Below, piece after piece: positions 36,101 to 44,900 of a DNA stretch of 64,000 nucleotides (within the stretch, counting starts at the first letter, position 1; every line of letters starts with the position of its first letter). The stretch covers positions 1 through 64,000 of the forward strand of contig JAVGVS010000541.1 of NCBI GenBank assembly GCA_032718565.1. Direction: 5' to 3'. The translations under genes were made by a program, and so were the position numbers. Source of the DNA: Distichodus sexfasciatus. Lineage: Eukaryota; Chordata; Actinopteri; Characiformes; Distichodontidae. Under the pieces are notes generated by a model that ran no database searches, was not told the DNA's origin, and saw nothing but the letters and a program-made list of their open reading frames with translations.

Positions 36101-39100
36101 TCAAATTTTTGCAAGGGCATAAATCAAGCTTCAAAACGATACCTATATGGAATGAATGGGACGACATATGACTGAGATATCAACATTCAAAGGAGTCGGG
36201 TTTCTCCTGTCACGCCAAGTGAGAAACGGAGAAATCTGCCGTCAAAGTTGACTATCGACGTAGCACTCACAGACGCTTGGTGCGGTCGCGGCTACGTTAG
36301 CATTTACGGTAGCCTACGCTGCATTCACAGCCACACGGATAGCCTACCTATGTTAGGTTAACTGAACTCGGGAGAGGAAGATGGATTCTGGAGAAATATC
36401 TTCACGCTAGTCAACCAGTGGATTTACCGTAAATATTGAAGTAGAGCGGTCAAAACACAAACTTTTAACATTCTGCTGGAATTGAATTCCTCACCTCAAG
36501 AAAGTCACGTTTTTAGGATGGAAAGGGTAAGTTTTTCAGCCAAATTTATTCACAACAGTACAGTATAGACCTTCCACTGTTTCAAAACACTAAAAACAAA
36601 AAATCCAAAATTTTACCCCACGCAACATAAACGCTCGTTTTTCTCGGAAACCTCCGTTGCGACAAGCGGCTGGTTTTGCCGTGGAGGGTCACATTTATGT
36701 GCATAAAGTAGAGATTTATACTATAAACAGTGTACTGAAGTAATGTCACTCAGACCCTCTGTGGTGGAATAAAATAAAAGAAATAAATGACACATTAATA
36801 AATAAAGTAGACGTATGAGAGTCAGGATCAGATCATGTAGACAGGGGTGTTGAACTGAATCACATAATCGATCACAGTGATGCAGACGTGGACGATTCTG
36901 CCTCGGTGCAGTGGCAGAACATGATGGATTATATCGGAGGTTTTCTACCAGCCGTGTGCTGTCCCGTAGTGGTCCACAGCAGCATTGCAGGTGGATCGTG
37001 ACATGCAGAACAGTTTCACTACTGAAATCACTACAGAAAAATGATTTGATTTTAGTTATTTTTAAAAACATTTCCAAATGATTTGGCTGTTTTTTTGAAT
37101 AATTAATTTAATGTAAAAATCTTTAAAAATAATAGCTATTTAATATACACACAGCAGCAGACTGCTGCTTAATGCGTAGTAAGTGGTGGTCCCTGGGACA
37201 GAGGCAGTTGAAAAACCCTGGATTATATCATAATGACATTGCTTAGCTACAGCATAAAACAATCGAGTTAAAAAGAACACCCCGGGAGTAATGTAGAAAA
37301 ATGGTTGGGATGCATCGTGATATCATATCGAATCGTGAGACCAGTGAAGCTTCATGTAGGTCAGGAAAACTTAGGAGCTACGGAATTTGTTTCTGGTCGT
37401 TAATGTCTCTCTAACCAAATATAGACCATGTGGAAATAATACCATGAGACAGAGCTGAGGTAAAGTTATATTTGCTTACTGCAGTTTACACCTTATTCAT
37501 GTGTAATCTCTTGTTTTATTCCTCTACACCCACAGCTATTTAAGTGAACCTACAGCTATCTACATGCAATAAACGGCAATGAATAGAGGAATGGGATAAT
37601 GGTGTGAAACAACTTTGTGTTTGTGTAAATGGGATTTTGCTGCAAATAATCAAGTAAAATTTAACCAGGTTATGGACAATAAGTGGTGCAAAATTTAGTT
37701 AAATTCAGCAGTCAGCTACAAACAAGTCATTTGGTAGTTTAACGGTTAGGGAGTTGGCTCCATGATGAGAAGGTCGCAGATTCAAGTCCCGGACCGGTAA
37801 AGGTACCGCTCGTGAGCAAGTCTAAAGAGCTGCCCACTGCTCCTTCATGGATGGGTCACATGCAGAGGTCACATTAGGTTGTGGAGCACTGTGTGCTGAA
37901 ATTAAGTGATTATTTGTCATCATGAACACAGCACAGCACACAGTGCTCCACAACCAAATGACTTTACCGGTCCTGGACTGCTAATTTGTGGTGGTAGAAG
38001 CGAGTTGAGAACATCGTGATGCAAAGTAAGCTTTTGCAGTCTCTAGCAGTTACCGTTCGGGCGCTGTGGATCCTTCTGTCGTACGGCAGGAGAGAGAACG
38101 CTCGCACGTGTTCATCAGGAATAATAATGTTTTTGACTGTTGAAAACCCTGCAGACGGTGACGTACAGTATGGATCTGTGTTATGGGAAGATGGGGAGTC
38201 TCCTGCGCTGTGGTTCCACTAAAACCCTGTTTGCCAGCCAGCTGCTGCGCTACGCCGACCTGTACGCCTCGTCCTGCCTCAACCTGCTCAACTACCCGCT
38301 CTGCTACATCTTCAGAGCCACTTACGCCCTGGTAAACACCTTCTCACACCCACACCAGCAGCTTCGTGTAGCACCTCATTTGTTTCAATATTCTTAATAT
38401 GTATATAAAAGTGAAAGTGAGTGATTAGTCGTCATTGTGAACACACCACAGCACAACACAGCACACAGTGCACCACAACCAAATGTGACCTCTGCTTTTG
38501 ACCCATCCGTGAAGGAGCAGAGGGCAGCTAACAAGCACTCGGGGAGCAGTGCTTGGGGGCGGTACTTTGCTCATGAGTACCTCACTGGTAACTTTACCAG
38601 CCTTGGATTCGAACCGGTGACCTTCTGATCACGGGGCCAACACCCTACCGTTACGCCACCAACAGCCGTTAATCTGCTGAACTATTCTTGTAATAAAGGT
38701 CATATCCACACTAGCAGCCTCACGTAGCACATTTGTTTAATTAAAGTGAATCGCTTAAATTGTGGTGGTGGTGGTCTAGTGGTTAGGATACTCGTCTCTG
38801 AACCAAGAGGTTATGGGTTCAAATACCTTTGGCACTACCATTACTGGGTCCCTGAGCAAGACTCCTAACCCCAAACTGCTCCACAGAGACTGTTCCTGAA
38901 ATTAGGAAAAATGGAAGTCGCTCTGGATAAGAGCATCAGCTGAAGACCCTAAATGTAAATAAATGTAATTAAAATACATACTTTGCCAGAATATTCTAAC
39001 TTAGAATAACTTCAGGGATGCACAAAGATATCAGAATTGTCTCGGAATATGACGATAGTTACTTTTTAAAAAGTCATCAACTTTGGACTGATGCTTAGAT

Positions 39101-40648
39101 TTGCCTGTAATTTCCAGCCGGCTTTTGATGACGCATTTATTGCACTTCTCAGACAGGAGGGTGGAGTTATTCAGATGTCCCCTAAAGTGACAGAAGAAGG
39201 GGAGAACTCTAAACGGCTCGTTCAAACACTCGATTTCTGACATTCATAAATGAATGCTAACACAATTCACCATTTTTATCAAACTTAGTGTGTGTAGAGG
39301 CAGCACAGACCCAAATGGATGTCCAAAGAACAGAAAAGGTTATTTTTAAAAAAATAATATTGGACCTTTAAAAAGAATTAAAATATTTGCATGTGCCATA
39401 AATTGTTAAAGAAACAAATTAAACAAGTTTTAAAGTTTTTTCATGAATTCCAATCATTAGCAGCACTGGATTTACAAGGACAAGAGTCCAGACGAGGTAA
39501 TAGATTTATACACGAGATTTAGGATTACATCAGAATACAACCTCCTACCTCTCAAGATTCCAGCTGTATTGTGATGTATTCCGAGGAGCGTGTATTGTAC
39601 GTGGGTTGTTATCTGGAGCGAGTGAGTCGGGAGGTGAGTAGCTGAGAAGAGGTAGCGTGAAGCGGTGAATGATACAGTGACATTGTGTTTAAAAAGGTCA
39701 TTTGTGACTAAATGAATGACAGGATGGTAGATCAAGCTTCTGAAGGGTTCCTTTGCCAGCCGTTTTGTAAATTTTGTCTCTGTAGTCGAATAAGTGAACT
39801 GTGGTCATTTGAGCACACGTTTGGAGCTGACCCTGTCCTGGACGACAGACATCCTACACGCACAGCACAAACACATCTCTCTCTCTAAGCATCACTTAAA
39901 GACGGTCAGCGTTAAGCATCACTTGGAGCATGTTTGATCTCAGCTCACGTTACATGTATAATTCTCCCCCAGATGCCCCACGAGTTGGCTGTAGATCCTC
40001 ACACCAGAGATCTGTCCTCATCGGACCTCACAGCCAACAACCACATCCTCGTCAGCACCGCCATCAAGGTGGGACACGCTCACTCAGCACATCACATAGT
40101 GTCATACAGAGGGAGGAACCCCTAATAATAACAATAATAACAATAACAGCAACAACAACAATAATAATAATAATAATTTATCAAATAAAACTATTATAGC
40201 GCATATTCATTTCTTTTTTTCTTTCTTTACTTTCCTTAATAACAACCACAATAAGATTATAATAATAATTATTGTTGTTACTATTATTATTTTAATCTGT
40301 TATTGTGAGCAACAAGAATAATAATAATAAAAAAATAATAATAATAGCTGTAGTAGTATTATCGAACACATCCAGTTCTTTTGTTTCTCTTTTCACATTC
40401 CTTTTCTTTAACAATGTGTAATGTAGCCCATAATAATATTAACAAAGATAATAATTATTATTATTATTCTACTTAGTAGTAGTAGTATACTTATTATTGT
40501 TATTAGTAGTAGTAGTATTTTTAATGTTATTATTGTACATATCTAACTCTTTCTCTTTCCTTAACAGAGACTGTGTCAGTGCGATGGTGTTAAGTGTGGC
40601 CTGGATGAATGTGGACAGGTTAATGTAGCCATAAAGACGGAGACATGA
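15293..40648 (+). CDS. nt5c2-like: Cytosolic purine 5'-nucleotidase II paralogue (NT5C2 family), complete
   Basis: Eighteen exons join in frame to 526 residues: 15293-15354, 21368-21441, 21982-22099, 25997-26092, 29240-29331, 29472-29529, 30014-30107, 30202-30255, 31669-31752, 34459-34500, 34606-34707, 34954-35020, 35103-35273, 35686-35737, 35856-35916, 38155-38331, 39973-40068, 40568-40648. The family dephosphorylates IMP and GMP in the cytosol and can transfer the phosphate. HAD motifs are intact: GFDMDYT (nucleophile D39, D41), FLATNSD (T236), RKPLFF (K277), GDHIFGD (D336, D341). Allosteric-site residues Q438, R441 and Y442 match human Q453, R456 and Y457. Gly132 stands where human has Asp145, and Tyr114 for Phe127. 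The start has only 20 residues before the conserved RVFVN block, shorter than human NT5C2. The C-terminus ends in RLCQCDGVKCGLDECG... and lacks the acidic tail. I infer a diverged fish paralogue (possibly nt5c2l1) rather than the main orthologue. Confidence 0.93.
15440..17580 (+). repeat. Degenerate minisatellite in nucleotidase intron 1
   Basis: The stretch is built from dozens of diverged units around TACTATGAAGGTCTTATTTC followed by TAGTATA. The array is broken by the Tc1-type element at 16266-16871 and by unique pieces at about 15540-15960. Unit length varies at roughly 30-50 bp. It resembles a decayed AT-rich satellite. Confidence 0.65.
16266..16871. mobile_element. Tc1/mariner-type foldback element with long inverted repeats
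   Basis: Left end CAGTACTGTGCAAAAGTTTT and right end AAAACTTTTGCACAGTACTG are inverted, with TA on both sides, as for Tc1 insertion. Inverted arms extend over about 200 bp each (AACAAAGAATGCTTTC, TCAATATTTGGTGTGACCACC and their mirrors). The centre (about 16530-16660) is a tandem of CTACAAAATAATATAATGAC units instead of transposase. Confidence 0.8.
18760..18889. mobile_element. 130-bp MITE with GTTTCCCAAAAGCA ends
   Basis: GGGATGCGTTTCCCAAAAGC at the left is mirrored by GCTTTTGGGAAACCCATCTC at the right. The centre repeats GTTAGCAACTAACAT-like words, themselves palindromic, so the element would fold into a long hairpin. Confidence 0.7.
20001..20048. promoter_or_regulatory. Pair of CRE/ATF-like sites in intron 1
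   Basis: TGACGTAA at 20001-20008 and the full palindrome TGACGTCA at 20041-20048 stand 40 bp apart (four helical turns). This would suit CREB/ATF binding in an intronic enhancer. No activity can be inferred from two motifs alone. Confidence 0.35.
20266..20463 (+). repeat. tRNA-derived SINE
   Basis: It has GCGTAGTGTAACGGTTAGAG (A-box region), CTGTTCAAGTCCTGG (B box), GAGGTACTCGTGAGCAAGGT, and a tail with GGTGCACTGTGCTGTGTTCAC. It is complete apart from a shortened middle. Confidence 0.7.
20552..21201. mobile_element. 650-bp inverted-repeat element, copy 1 of 3
   Basis: It opens with TGTGACCCTCCACGGCAAAA and closes with the mirrored TTTTGCCATGGAGGGTCACA; the inverted ends extend at least 37 bp (to GTCGCTTGTCGCAA). 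The body (ACGACATATGACTGAGATAT, CGCCAAGTGAGAAACGGAG, CTTCACGCTAGTCAACCAGT) is nearly identical in copies at 24254-24895 and 36068-36693. No transposase motif is seen, so it is non-autonomous. Superfamily unassigned. Confidence 0.85.
21645..21843. mobile_element. MITE flanked by TATAAGCC
   Basis: Ends CCAGCGTTTCCCATTCCCGG and CTGGGATTGGGAAATGCTGG are inverted. TATAAGCC occurs at both edges (21645-21652 and 21836-21843), its CC merging with the left end. The inner GGTCCTCGTGGCCCACC is mirrored by GGTGGGCCTTGAGGAC. Confidence 0.75.
22345..23045. repeat. Probable dispersed repeat, class unknown
   Basis: The stretch begins with GGGGTCCAAGCAGGAAGTG and contains the AAACCTGCCAGACATCATC and GAGGGCGCTATATACAG blocks that look like a fish repeat. 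I see only one copy in this window and no clear ends. Confidence 0.3.
23856..25453. mobile_element. Non-autonomous hAT element with perfect 8-bp duplication, carrying a nested element
   Basis: TAGAGATGCACCGATCTGAT at the left mirrors ATCAGACCATTCCTA at the right. ATTAAAAC stands on both sides (23848-23855 and 25454-25461). The 650-bp inverted-repeat element is inserted at 24254-24895. A shorter relative lies at 32189-33052: both share TATTTTAGCTGATAAATAAC and ACAACCAGCGTTCT. Confidence 0.85.
24254..24895. mobile_element. 650-bp inverted-repeat element, copy 2, nested in a hAT element
   Basis: The body matches copies 1 and 3 nearly base for base. The two ends differ from those copies but in a matched way: TGTGACTCTGCATGAC at the left and GCTGTGCAGAGTGACA at the right, so the ends remain inverted to one another. 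Confidence 0.85.
25569..25964 (+). mobile_element. Internally deleted hAT element with a transposase N-terminal remnant
   Basis: TAGGGCTGGG at the left mirrors CCCAGCCCTA at the right, with AATCGATT/ATATCGAT-rich sub-ends. Flanks GTGATGAT and GCGATGTG are a partial 8-bp match. Inside, a + strand frame (about 25665-25847) reads toward PPGLKADVWQHFGFKTSY, which resembles the start of a BED-type zinc finger of hAT transposases (VW.HFGF), then stops. Most of the transposase is missing. Confidence 0.7.
26520..26605 (+). repeat. tRNA-derived SINE, truncated
   Basis: It has an intact B-box block (GCAGGTTCGAATCCCAGGAC) and the GAGGTACTCATGAGCAAGGT block. The CATTGTGGGGACC-family repeat follows directly at 26610-26800. 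Confidence 0.65.
26610..26800 (+). mobile_element. CATTGTGGGGACC repeat, copy 3, 3' truncated
   Basis: It has GCCGTGGGGACCTTTTTGG, GGCTTTGTGGGGACATTTGG and GAGGTCCTCATGAG, and stops after GGTTTCTGAGGTTAAG, where full copies continue to the TTAGGG-like block. Confidence 0.65.
26801..27730. other. Nucleotidase intron 4, middle part
   Basis: No exon is seen. Two short fragments (about 27345-27420 and 27485-27560) share GATCAGCAC/CGATATT.AGC.TTTTTA words and belong to one decayed hAT-type repeat family. The rest is unassigned. Confidence 0.4.
27731..27990 (+). repeat. tRNA-derived SINE, full-length reference copy for this window
   Basis: The A-box region (GTGTAGCGATTAGGGTGTTC) and a canonical B box (GGTTCGAATCC) are both clear. 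The body runs through GAGGTACTCATGAGCGAGGT and CTTCATGGATGGGTCAAATG, and the tail is TGTGGTGTGTTCACAGTGAC. It lies on the sense strand of the nucleotidase gene. Confidence 0.8.
28050..28640. mobile_element. Non-autonomous hAT element, 591 bp, perfect 8-bp duplication
   Basis: TAGTGATGGGTCGTTC at the left mirrors GATCCGAACATCACTA at the right. AAGACTAC stands on both sides (28042-28049 and 28641-28648). The inside is rich in GAACGA/TCGTTC and ACTCG words near both ends. No coding remnant is seen. Confidence 0.85.
28945..29236 (+). mobile_element. CATTGTGGGGACC repeat, copy 4, abutting nucleotidase exon 5
   Basis: It has the ordered blocks of the family and ends in a TG run that reaches GCAG, the acceptor of exon 29240-29331. 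It is the second case in the window where this repeat provides the 3' splice-site context. Confidence 0.7.
29640..30012 (+). repeat. 370-bp polypyrimidine tract in nucleotidase intron 6
   Basis: Almost pure C/T with CCCT, CTTC and TCTC repeats runs to the acceptor of exon 30014-30107. The CT strand is the sense strand, so the transcript would have an extraordinarily long pyrimidine tract; the duplex could form a triplex. Reading frames through it (serine-leucine-proline rich) are artefacts. Confidence 0.9.
30124..30154 (+). repeat. CA run within a 94-nt intron
   Basis: A CA run takes up about a third of the shortest intron of the nucleotidase gene (30108-30201), shortly after the donor GTACGTG. 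Confidence 0.85.
30890..31132 (-). repeat. tRNA-derived SINE, inverted
   Basis: On the minus strand it runs from the AACGGTAGGGTGTTC head to CAGGTTTGAATGCAGGG (B-box region), GAGGTACTCATGAGCAAGGT, and a tail near GTGTGTTCACAATGACAAAT. Nearly full length. Confidence 0.75.
31133..31668. other. Nucleotidase intron 8, remainder
   Basis: AT-rich and unassigned. A normal acceptor tract (CTCTCCTCTCCCGTCTTAG) closes the intron. Confidence 0.4.
32189..33052. mobile_element. Non-autonomous hAT element, 864 bp, perfect 8-bp duplication
   Basis: TAGAGATGTAGCCGATCCGA at the left mirrors TATCGGCCCATCCCTA at the right. GTATTTAT stands on both sides (32181-32188 and 33053-33060). It is the same family as 23856-25453. 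Confidence 0.85.
33215..33232 (+). promoter_or_regulatory. Strong CTCF-like motif
   Basis: ACCACTAGGGGGCAGCGC matches the core CTCF consensus almost perfectly, in the forward direction. It lies between two hAT insertions in nucleotidase intron 9. Occupancy cannot be judged from sequence, and similar words also occur inside fish repeats. Confidence 0.5.
33262..34274. mobile_element. Non-autonomous hAT element, 1013 bp, perfect 8-bp duplication
   Basis: TAGGGGTGGGCGATATATAT at the left mirrors ATATCGCCCAGCCCTA at the right. ATTATAAT stands on both sides (33254-33261 and 34275-34282). The inside has GC-rich blocks (near 33455-33560 and 33830-33930) that may derive from transposase flanks, but no BED or DDE motif is readable. 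Confidence 0.85.
35311..35460 (+). repeat. Second tRNA-related SINE family, copy
   Basis: It has TTACTGGTTAGTGATGCTCA, then GGAGGTTGTGGGTTTGAAAT (B-box region), then CTCCCTGAGCAAGACCTTTA. The same order appears at 38761-38970 and, more decayed, at 53585-53785. Confidence 0.6.
36068..36693. mobile_element. 650-bp inverted-repeat element, copy 3 of 3
   Basis: TGTCACCCTCCACGGCAAAA at the left and TTTTGCCGTGGAGGGTCACA at the right are inverted. It is slightly shorter than copy 1 because about 25 bp are missing after the left end. It lies in nucleotidase intron 15. Confidence 0.85.
36843..37350. repeat. Dispersed repeat, GATGCAGACGTGGACGATTC family
   Basis: The left part (TGAATCACATAATCGA, GATGCAGACGTGGACGATTC) also occurs at about 4490-4600. 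The right part ends with GGATGCATCGTGATATCATA and GAGACCAGTGAAGC. The mirrored start (CACTGGTCTCACAATTCAAT) is seen at about 31938, so it is probably a hAT-type element with worn ends. Confidence 0.5.
37731..37981 (+). repeat. tRNA-derived SINE followed by an inverted SINE tail
   Basis: A + strand copy (37731-37901: GTTTAACGGTTAGGGAGTTG, CAGATTCAAGTCCCGG) meets a minus-strand piece (37903-37981: GAACACAGCACAGCACAC, ACTTTACCGGTCCTGGACTG). The two tails face each other and could form a hairpin. Confidence 0.65.
38411..38660 (-). repeat. tRNA-derived SINE, inverted, nearly full length
   Basis: On the minus strand: GTGGCGTAACGGTAGGGTG head, CCGGTTCGAATCCAAGG (B box), GAGGTACTCATGAGCAAAGT, and a tail near TGTGGTGTGTTCACAATGAC. 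It is very similar to the copy at 30890-31132. Confidence 0.8.
38761..38970 (+). repeat. Second tRNA-related SINE family, best copy
   Basis: It has GTGGTCTAGTGGTTAGGATA (A-box region), ATGGGTTCAAATACC (B box), CCCTGAGCAAGACTCCTAAC, and the tail GTCGCTCTGGATAAGAGCAT ending in TAAATGTAAATAAATG, the typical end of a common teleost SINE family. Confidence 0.75.
40120..40525 (+). repeat. Trinucleotide-rich block (AAT, AAC, TAG) in nucleotidase intron 17
   Basis: Runs of AAT/AAC (40122-40185, 40315-40345) and TTA/TAG (40450-40520) occupy most of the last intron (40069-40567). The acceptor (CTTTCTCTTTCCTTAACAG) is normal. Confidence 0.8.
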
Positions 40649-41900
40649 GTGTGTGTGTGTGTGAGTGAGAGTGTGTGTGTGTGTGTGTGTGAGAGTGCGT
40701 GTGTGCGTCTATTGTATGTCTGAATGTAAACTGTTATTTTTCAGTCAGCAGGCCAGGGAATCTAAGCAATAACACACTGCATTTCTCCTGATTTATAGGA
40801 ATTTCTTCCCTTTCAAAATGTTAATGTTACAACAACTAATCCCTGCAAAAAACCCCTGTGTGAAACTGTCCATGAACAATAATTCATTATTAATTAAAAT
40901 GATTAATATTTCTCTAGTGAGGACAGCGCTTATAATATCCTCTAAATGCCCAGCGGCTTGTTTTCTCAGTGTTTTCACTTTGTGAGCACCATTTCTATAA
41001 CTTTATATATTTGAGCCAAAGTAGTTTTCTGTTATTTTTGCGGGCTAGACAGTCCAACATGTCACTGATCAAAATGCTGAAGAGTTCGGGGTGAAATCAA
41101 ATTTCAGCACATTTTCCCAGTCACCTCAGATGTAATCATTCAGACACGTTTGCTGTGCAAATTTTACTTTTTATTTACATTAAAGGCCACACGAGGCAAA
41201 TTAAGTTGAAAGCGTCTATTCAGATTCTGTTATTTTATAACTGCAGTGACAAAGAAGCACAATTTGAACAGCAGATGTGTAAATAGGACGTTTGAATTCA
41301 TTTCGTTTTCTCTGATCTGGTCCTTGGCTTTAATATGATGTGCTGTGGCCTCATTCTTACATTTATTTCTCCAACTCTGTCCTTGCATTAAGTTTGTGTT
41401 TTATCCGCTCTCTAACACCCCCTTAAATTTCAGTGCTTGGTAATTGGCCATTTTCGTGTTTGTCAGCTCTGCTTTCTGCAACATTTTATATTTAATTATT
41501 TCTGCATAATTGAGGCCATACAGTACAATGTAGATGCAAGTTAAGATGTTCTCAAATTACACATCTGATATATTGTCCACTTGCTTACTTTATTTGTCTT
41601 TGAGATTATAAAAGATAAGCAAATCTGTTGTCTTCTTTTTGCAAAAGCAAGGGTTTTTTTTTTTTTACTGTTTCCTAAACTGTTCTCACACTTTAAATTA
41701 TTGTTCAAGTTAATTTTACATTAGCAAATGTCTGTATTTTACATTGTTTATACGAAAATAAATTGGGAATGTTTTATTTTAATCATTGTAATCAAATTGT
41801 ATTTTGAGTCAACTGTCTTAACCTGTATTTATAGCTTTTACTAAACTTTTATAGTGTGTTGTATTAGGACCAACTGTGATTAATAAATCTTTTGTTTTAA
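40649..41900 (+). other. Probable 3' UTR of the nucleotidase gene
   Basis: It follows the stop codon (40646-40648), starts with a TG/GA microsatellite and is then AT-rich with no repeat. AATAAA occurs at 41757-41762 and 41882-41887, either of which could end the transcript. Confidence 0.5.
41882..41887 (+). terminator. Candidate poly(A) signal of the nucleotidase gene
   Basis: AATAAA is followed within 30-50 bp by T-rich sequence. The alternative at 41757-41762 is equally plausible. Confidence 0.4.
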
Positions 41901-41999
41901 CTAGTTTAAGGCTTTTTGTAGTATTTATTGTACAAGCTGATGATTTAACGTTTTGCTTAATTAAAAATAGTTAGGTAAATAAATATTTTAGCATTTGTA

Positions 42000-44900
42000 T
42001 GCAAAAAGGATTTTTTAAATCTACGCACAGACAATTATTAGTCATAGTGATGTGGTAATGACCCTGATCGGCCGCTAGATGGAGACAAAGTCCACGTTAA
42101 AGAGTCGGATCGCGCTGAAGGTAAACGCGGCCTGTTACACGATTCAGTCACACCAGTTTCGCCACAGCAACTGCTACTGCATCACAAGATTAACGAGTAA
42201 GAAATAAAACTATAAAGCATCGACTTTATAACAGTAACTTATATTTTACAGTATTTTAGCTTGTGTAATGTACCGCTGCTTCCAGCAAAAAAAATAAAAA
42301 TAAAAATCCCGAAACCCAGCACTCGCCCTCAGCTGGGCGCCATTTCACATCCACACCTCACTGCTGCAAAAACGCGAAAAAGCAGAAAATTGTGATGGTT
42401 GGTGTGTGTTTGTTCGGAGCCGCATGGCGCTTTACAGGCGGATTTTTACAGCTTGTGTAAATTCTGACGAGTCTTGTTACGTTTACGTTCCTCCCATTTT
42501 ACTGTTCGGCCTCTAGTCAGTAACAAACACCGCGCATATCAACAACTAACCACAAACACACACGAAATACAGCGTAAACAATCTGCTGTTGTCTTCGTGT
42601 TGTTTGTGGGTGTGTTTGTATTTGTGTTGTTATTCGGGCTACAACCCGGACCGGGGCCTGCATGTAGACGCCATGAGTCTAAAACTTTAGAGCTACTATT
42701 AGTCTTTAAAGTTATTTAAAATCTTATTTTAATACCAGAAATATATCCACTATATCTACTAACTGTACAAAGAACAAAATCTTCTTTCGTGAAGACTTGC
42801 TGCGGCACAAAAACTAAATGTGAAATTTACGTCACGACGCATCGTAAAAATGCTGGGTTTTCGTCGTTTTGTAAGATATAACGAAATTTTGTGGCCATCT
42901 ATAGTTTTCTCCAAATTATTTAACAAAGTGCTAACTGTATTTAAATATAATTTACCTTGAACGATTTACTCAAAGTCTGCATTAACGGTTATATTTTGAT
43001 GAACAAAAAATATGGTTGAATATGGTTTAACACTACAGATTATTTCTGTTTATGAAATAATCGTAACGTTTGCATAATTTAGTCAACAAACGTTTGAATT
43101 ATTGCATTATGTTCTAACTTTTGAACAGTATTAATAGATACTACCTATTAATAAGGAATAATTTAATAATCCAATTTATTAACTCTAAGTTCATACTAAG
43201 ACTAAAACTTTACACATGCTGATTAACCACTTAAAATTCTTCTTAGTCTAATCTTGTTTTTAAGCCTTTACGAAATTAAAACTAAATGAGCTGTACAAGA
43301 AGTCAGAAATTATGTTCTGATCCCTTTCAGTCATTTACTACATTTACCTGAGAAAAGATAAATGTGTAAATTCTTTTTCTCATGCACCAGACACACACAC
43401 ACCATCGTCACCAATTGCTCACATTCCACATTTTCCCAGCAGCCATTTCAAACCTGCCCCAACAAGCTGCATTCTTTCCCAAAGTGGCTGAGTCTTTCTT
43501 CTCCTCCTCCACCTCCTCCTCCCAATCCTATAGATAAGAGGGTTAAAATATAACCCGACACATATTCCCTCACCATGCCCTAAAATCCCATACAGCTTTA
43601 TACAGCAAATGATCATCTTGTAATGGAGTGAATAATGACACCTACCAAGTTTTATCACACCAACTAATACAAATCTTATTATTAATGAGCTCAGGGTGAT
43701 TTGTAAGAGAGAAGAAATAAATAATACAGTCTACAAAAAAGAGCACAGAAGAAAAAAAGAATGCTATTAGTAGAATAAAATCTCAATTTCTGCTGCCCAT
43801 TTATGTACACTTCACCTGAAACTTTGGATCTTAACCACAGATGGGGCATAAGAACATGTACAAACCTGGAACACCAATTTCACTTACTGAATTAACTGAA
43901 TGCCCCTCCAGCATTCTGAAACACTCACACTTTTTTTAGAGCTTGAAGTGAGGTGTAGGGTGGATTGGTGCATTCAGCGATGCAGAGAGAGGCATTTATC
44001 CGTCCCGGGCCCCTGTCCTGACCCCCTCCCCCATCCATCCCTTCACACAACTGGACTTGCCTCCCCACATTCCACTGAAAACACCCCCCAGCTGACCTGC
44101 AACACAAGAGGATCCTACATGCCCCTATGCACCTCTATTTTGCCCTGTTAGGCTCAGCTTTGCTCACAAGCAACAGAAAATTACAGAAAAAAGTAGATAT
44201 TTTAGAACCTACTTGAAGGAGCTGGAATGAAAACCTACAAAAAATGCCTGCAAAAACTGACAAAACTCCTGCACTCAACTTGAAACATTTTATTAATTAA
44301 AAATGTTGTAAATTCAACATACACCACCTGACAGGTTCAACACAACCTTATTAACGGTAAAATGTTACCTGTCCTGGTTAGTGCCCCTGCATCTGAGAGC
44401 AGGCTGAGATTAAATGCTATGACAATACTATTGCACTGCTAGAATGGATGGTACAGTAGTGCAACATCGTCAGAGCAGCTGACCTCAGCACATTAGCATG
44501 TGGACACGAGGGCGGCTATCTTCCCTGGGCAAAACAGGCAGTTCACAATGTTCCAGCTCTGACTGCAACAGACGTAACCACCATATCTTGTGCTATCCAG
44601 TGCCATTCTATGCATGAAATCCAGAAAAATAAAAATAAAGGCAGAAACAACAGTTGCAAAACTTAAGCAAAAGTAGTTCAGAATTGCTGAAGAGTACATA
44701 CAAACCTTTACAGAAAGTAAGTACAAACACTTAAATGTTTACAGATTTTTTTTTAAGCTAATTTATTATAGATGAACTAGACTTTCAAAACTCGTGCAAA
44801 AAACTGACCACAGCATTCAAACTGAGCGATGCAATACAGCAAATCTGGACAAGCATACCGCGTCAGAGTTCCTGACCCAACAGGTGTCCGCACCGTAGTT

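Noticed and set aside
42091..42205. Short frame METKSTLKSRIALK... as a first exon
   Set aside because: The ATG follows a CTCF-like word (GCTAGATGG), no downstream exon fits, and the frame stops after about 43 codons.
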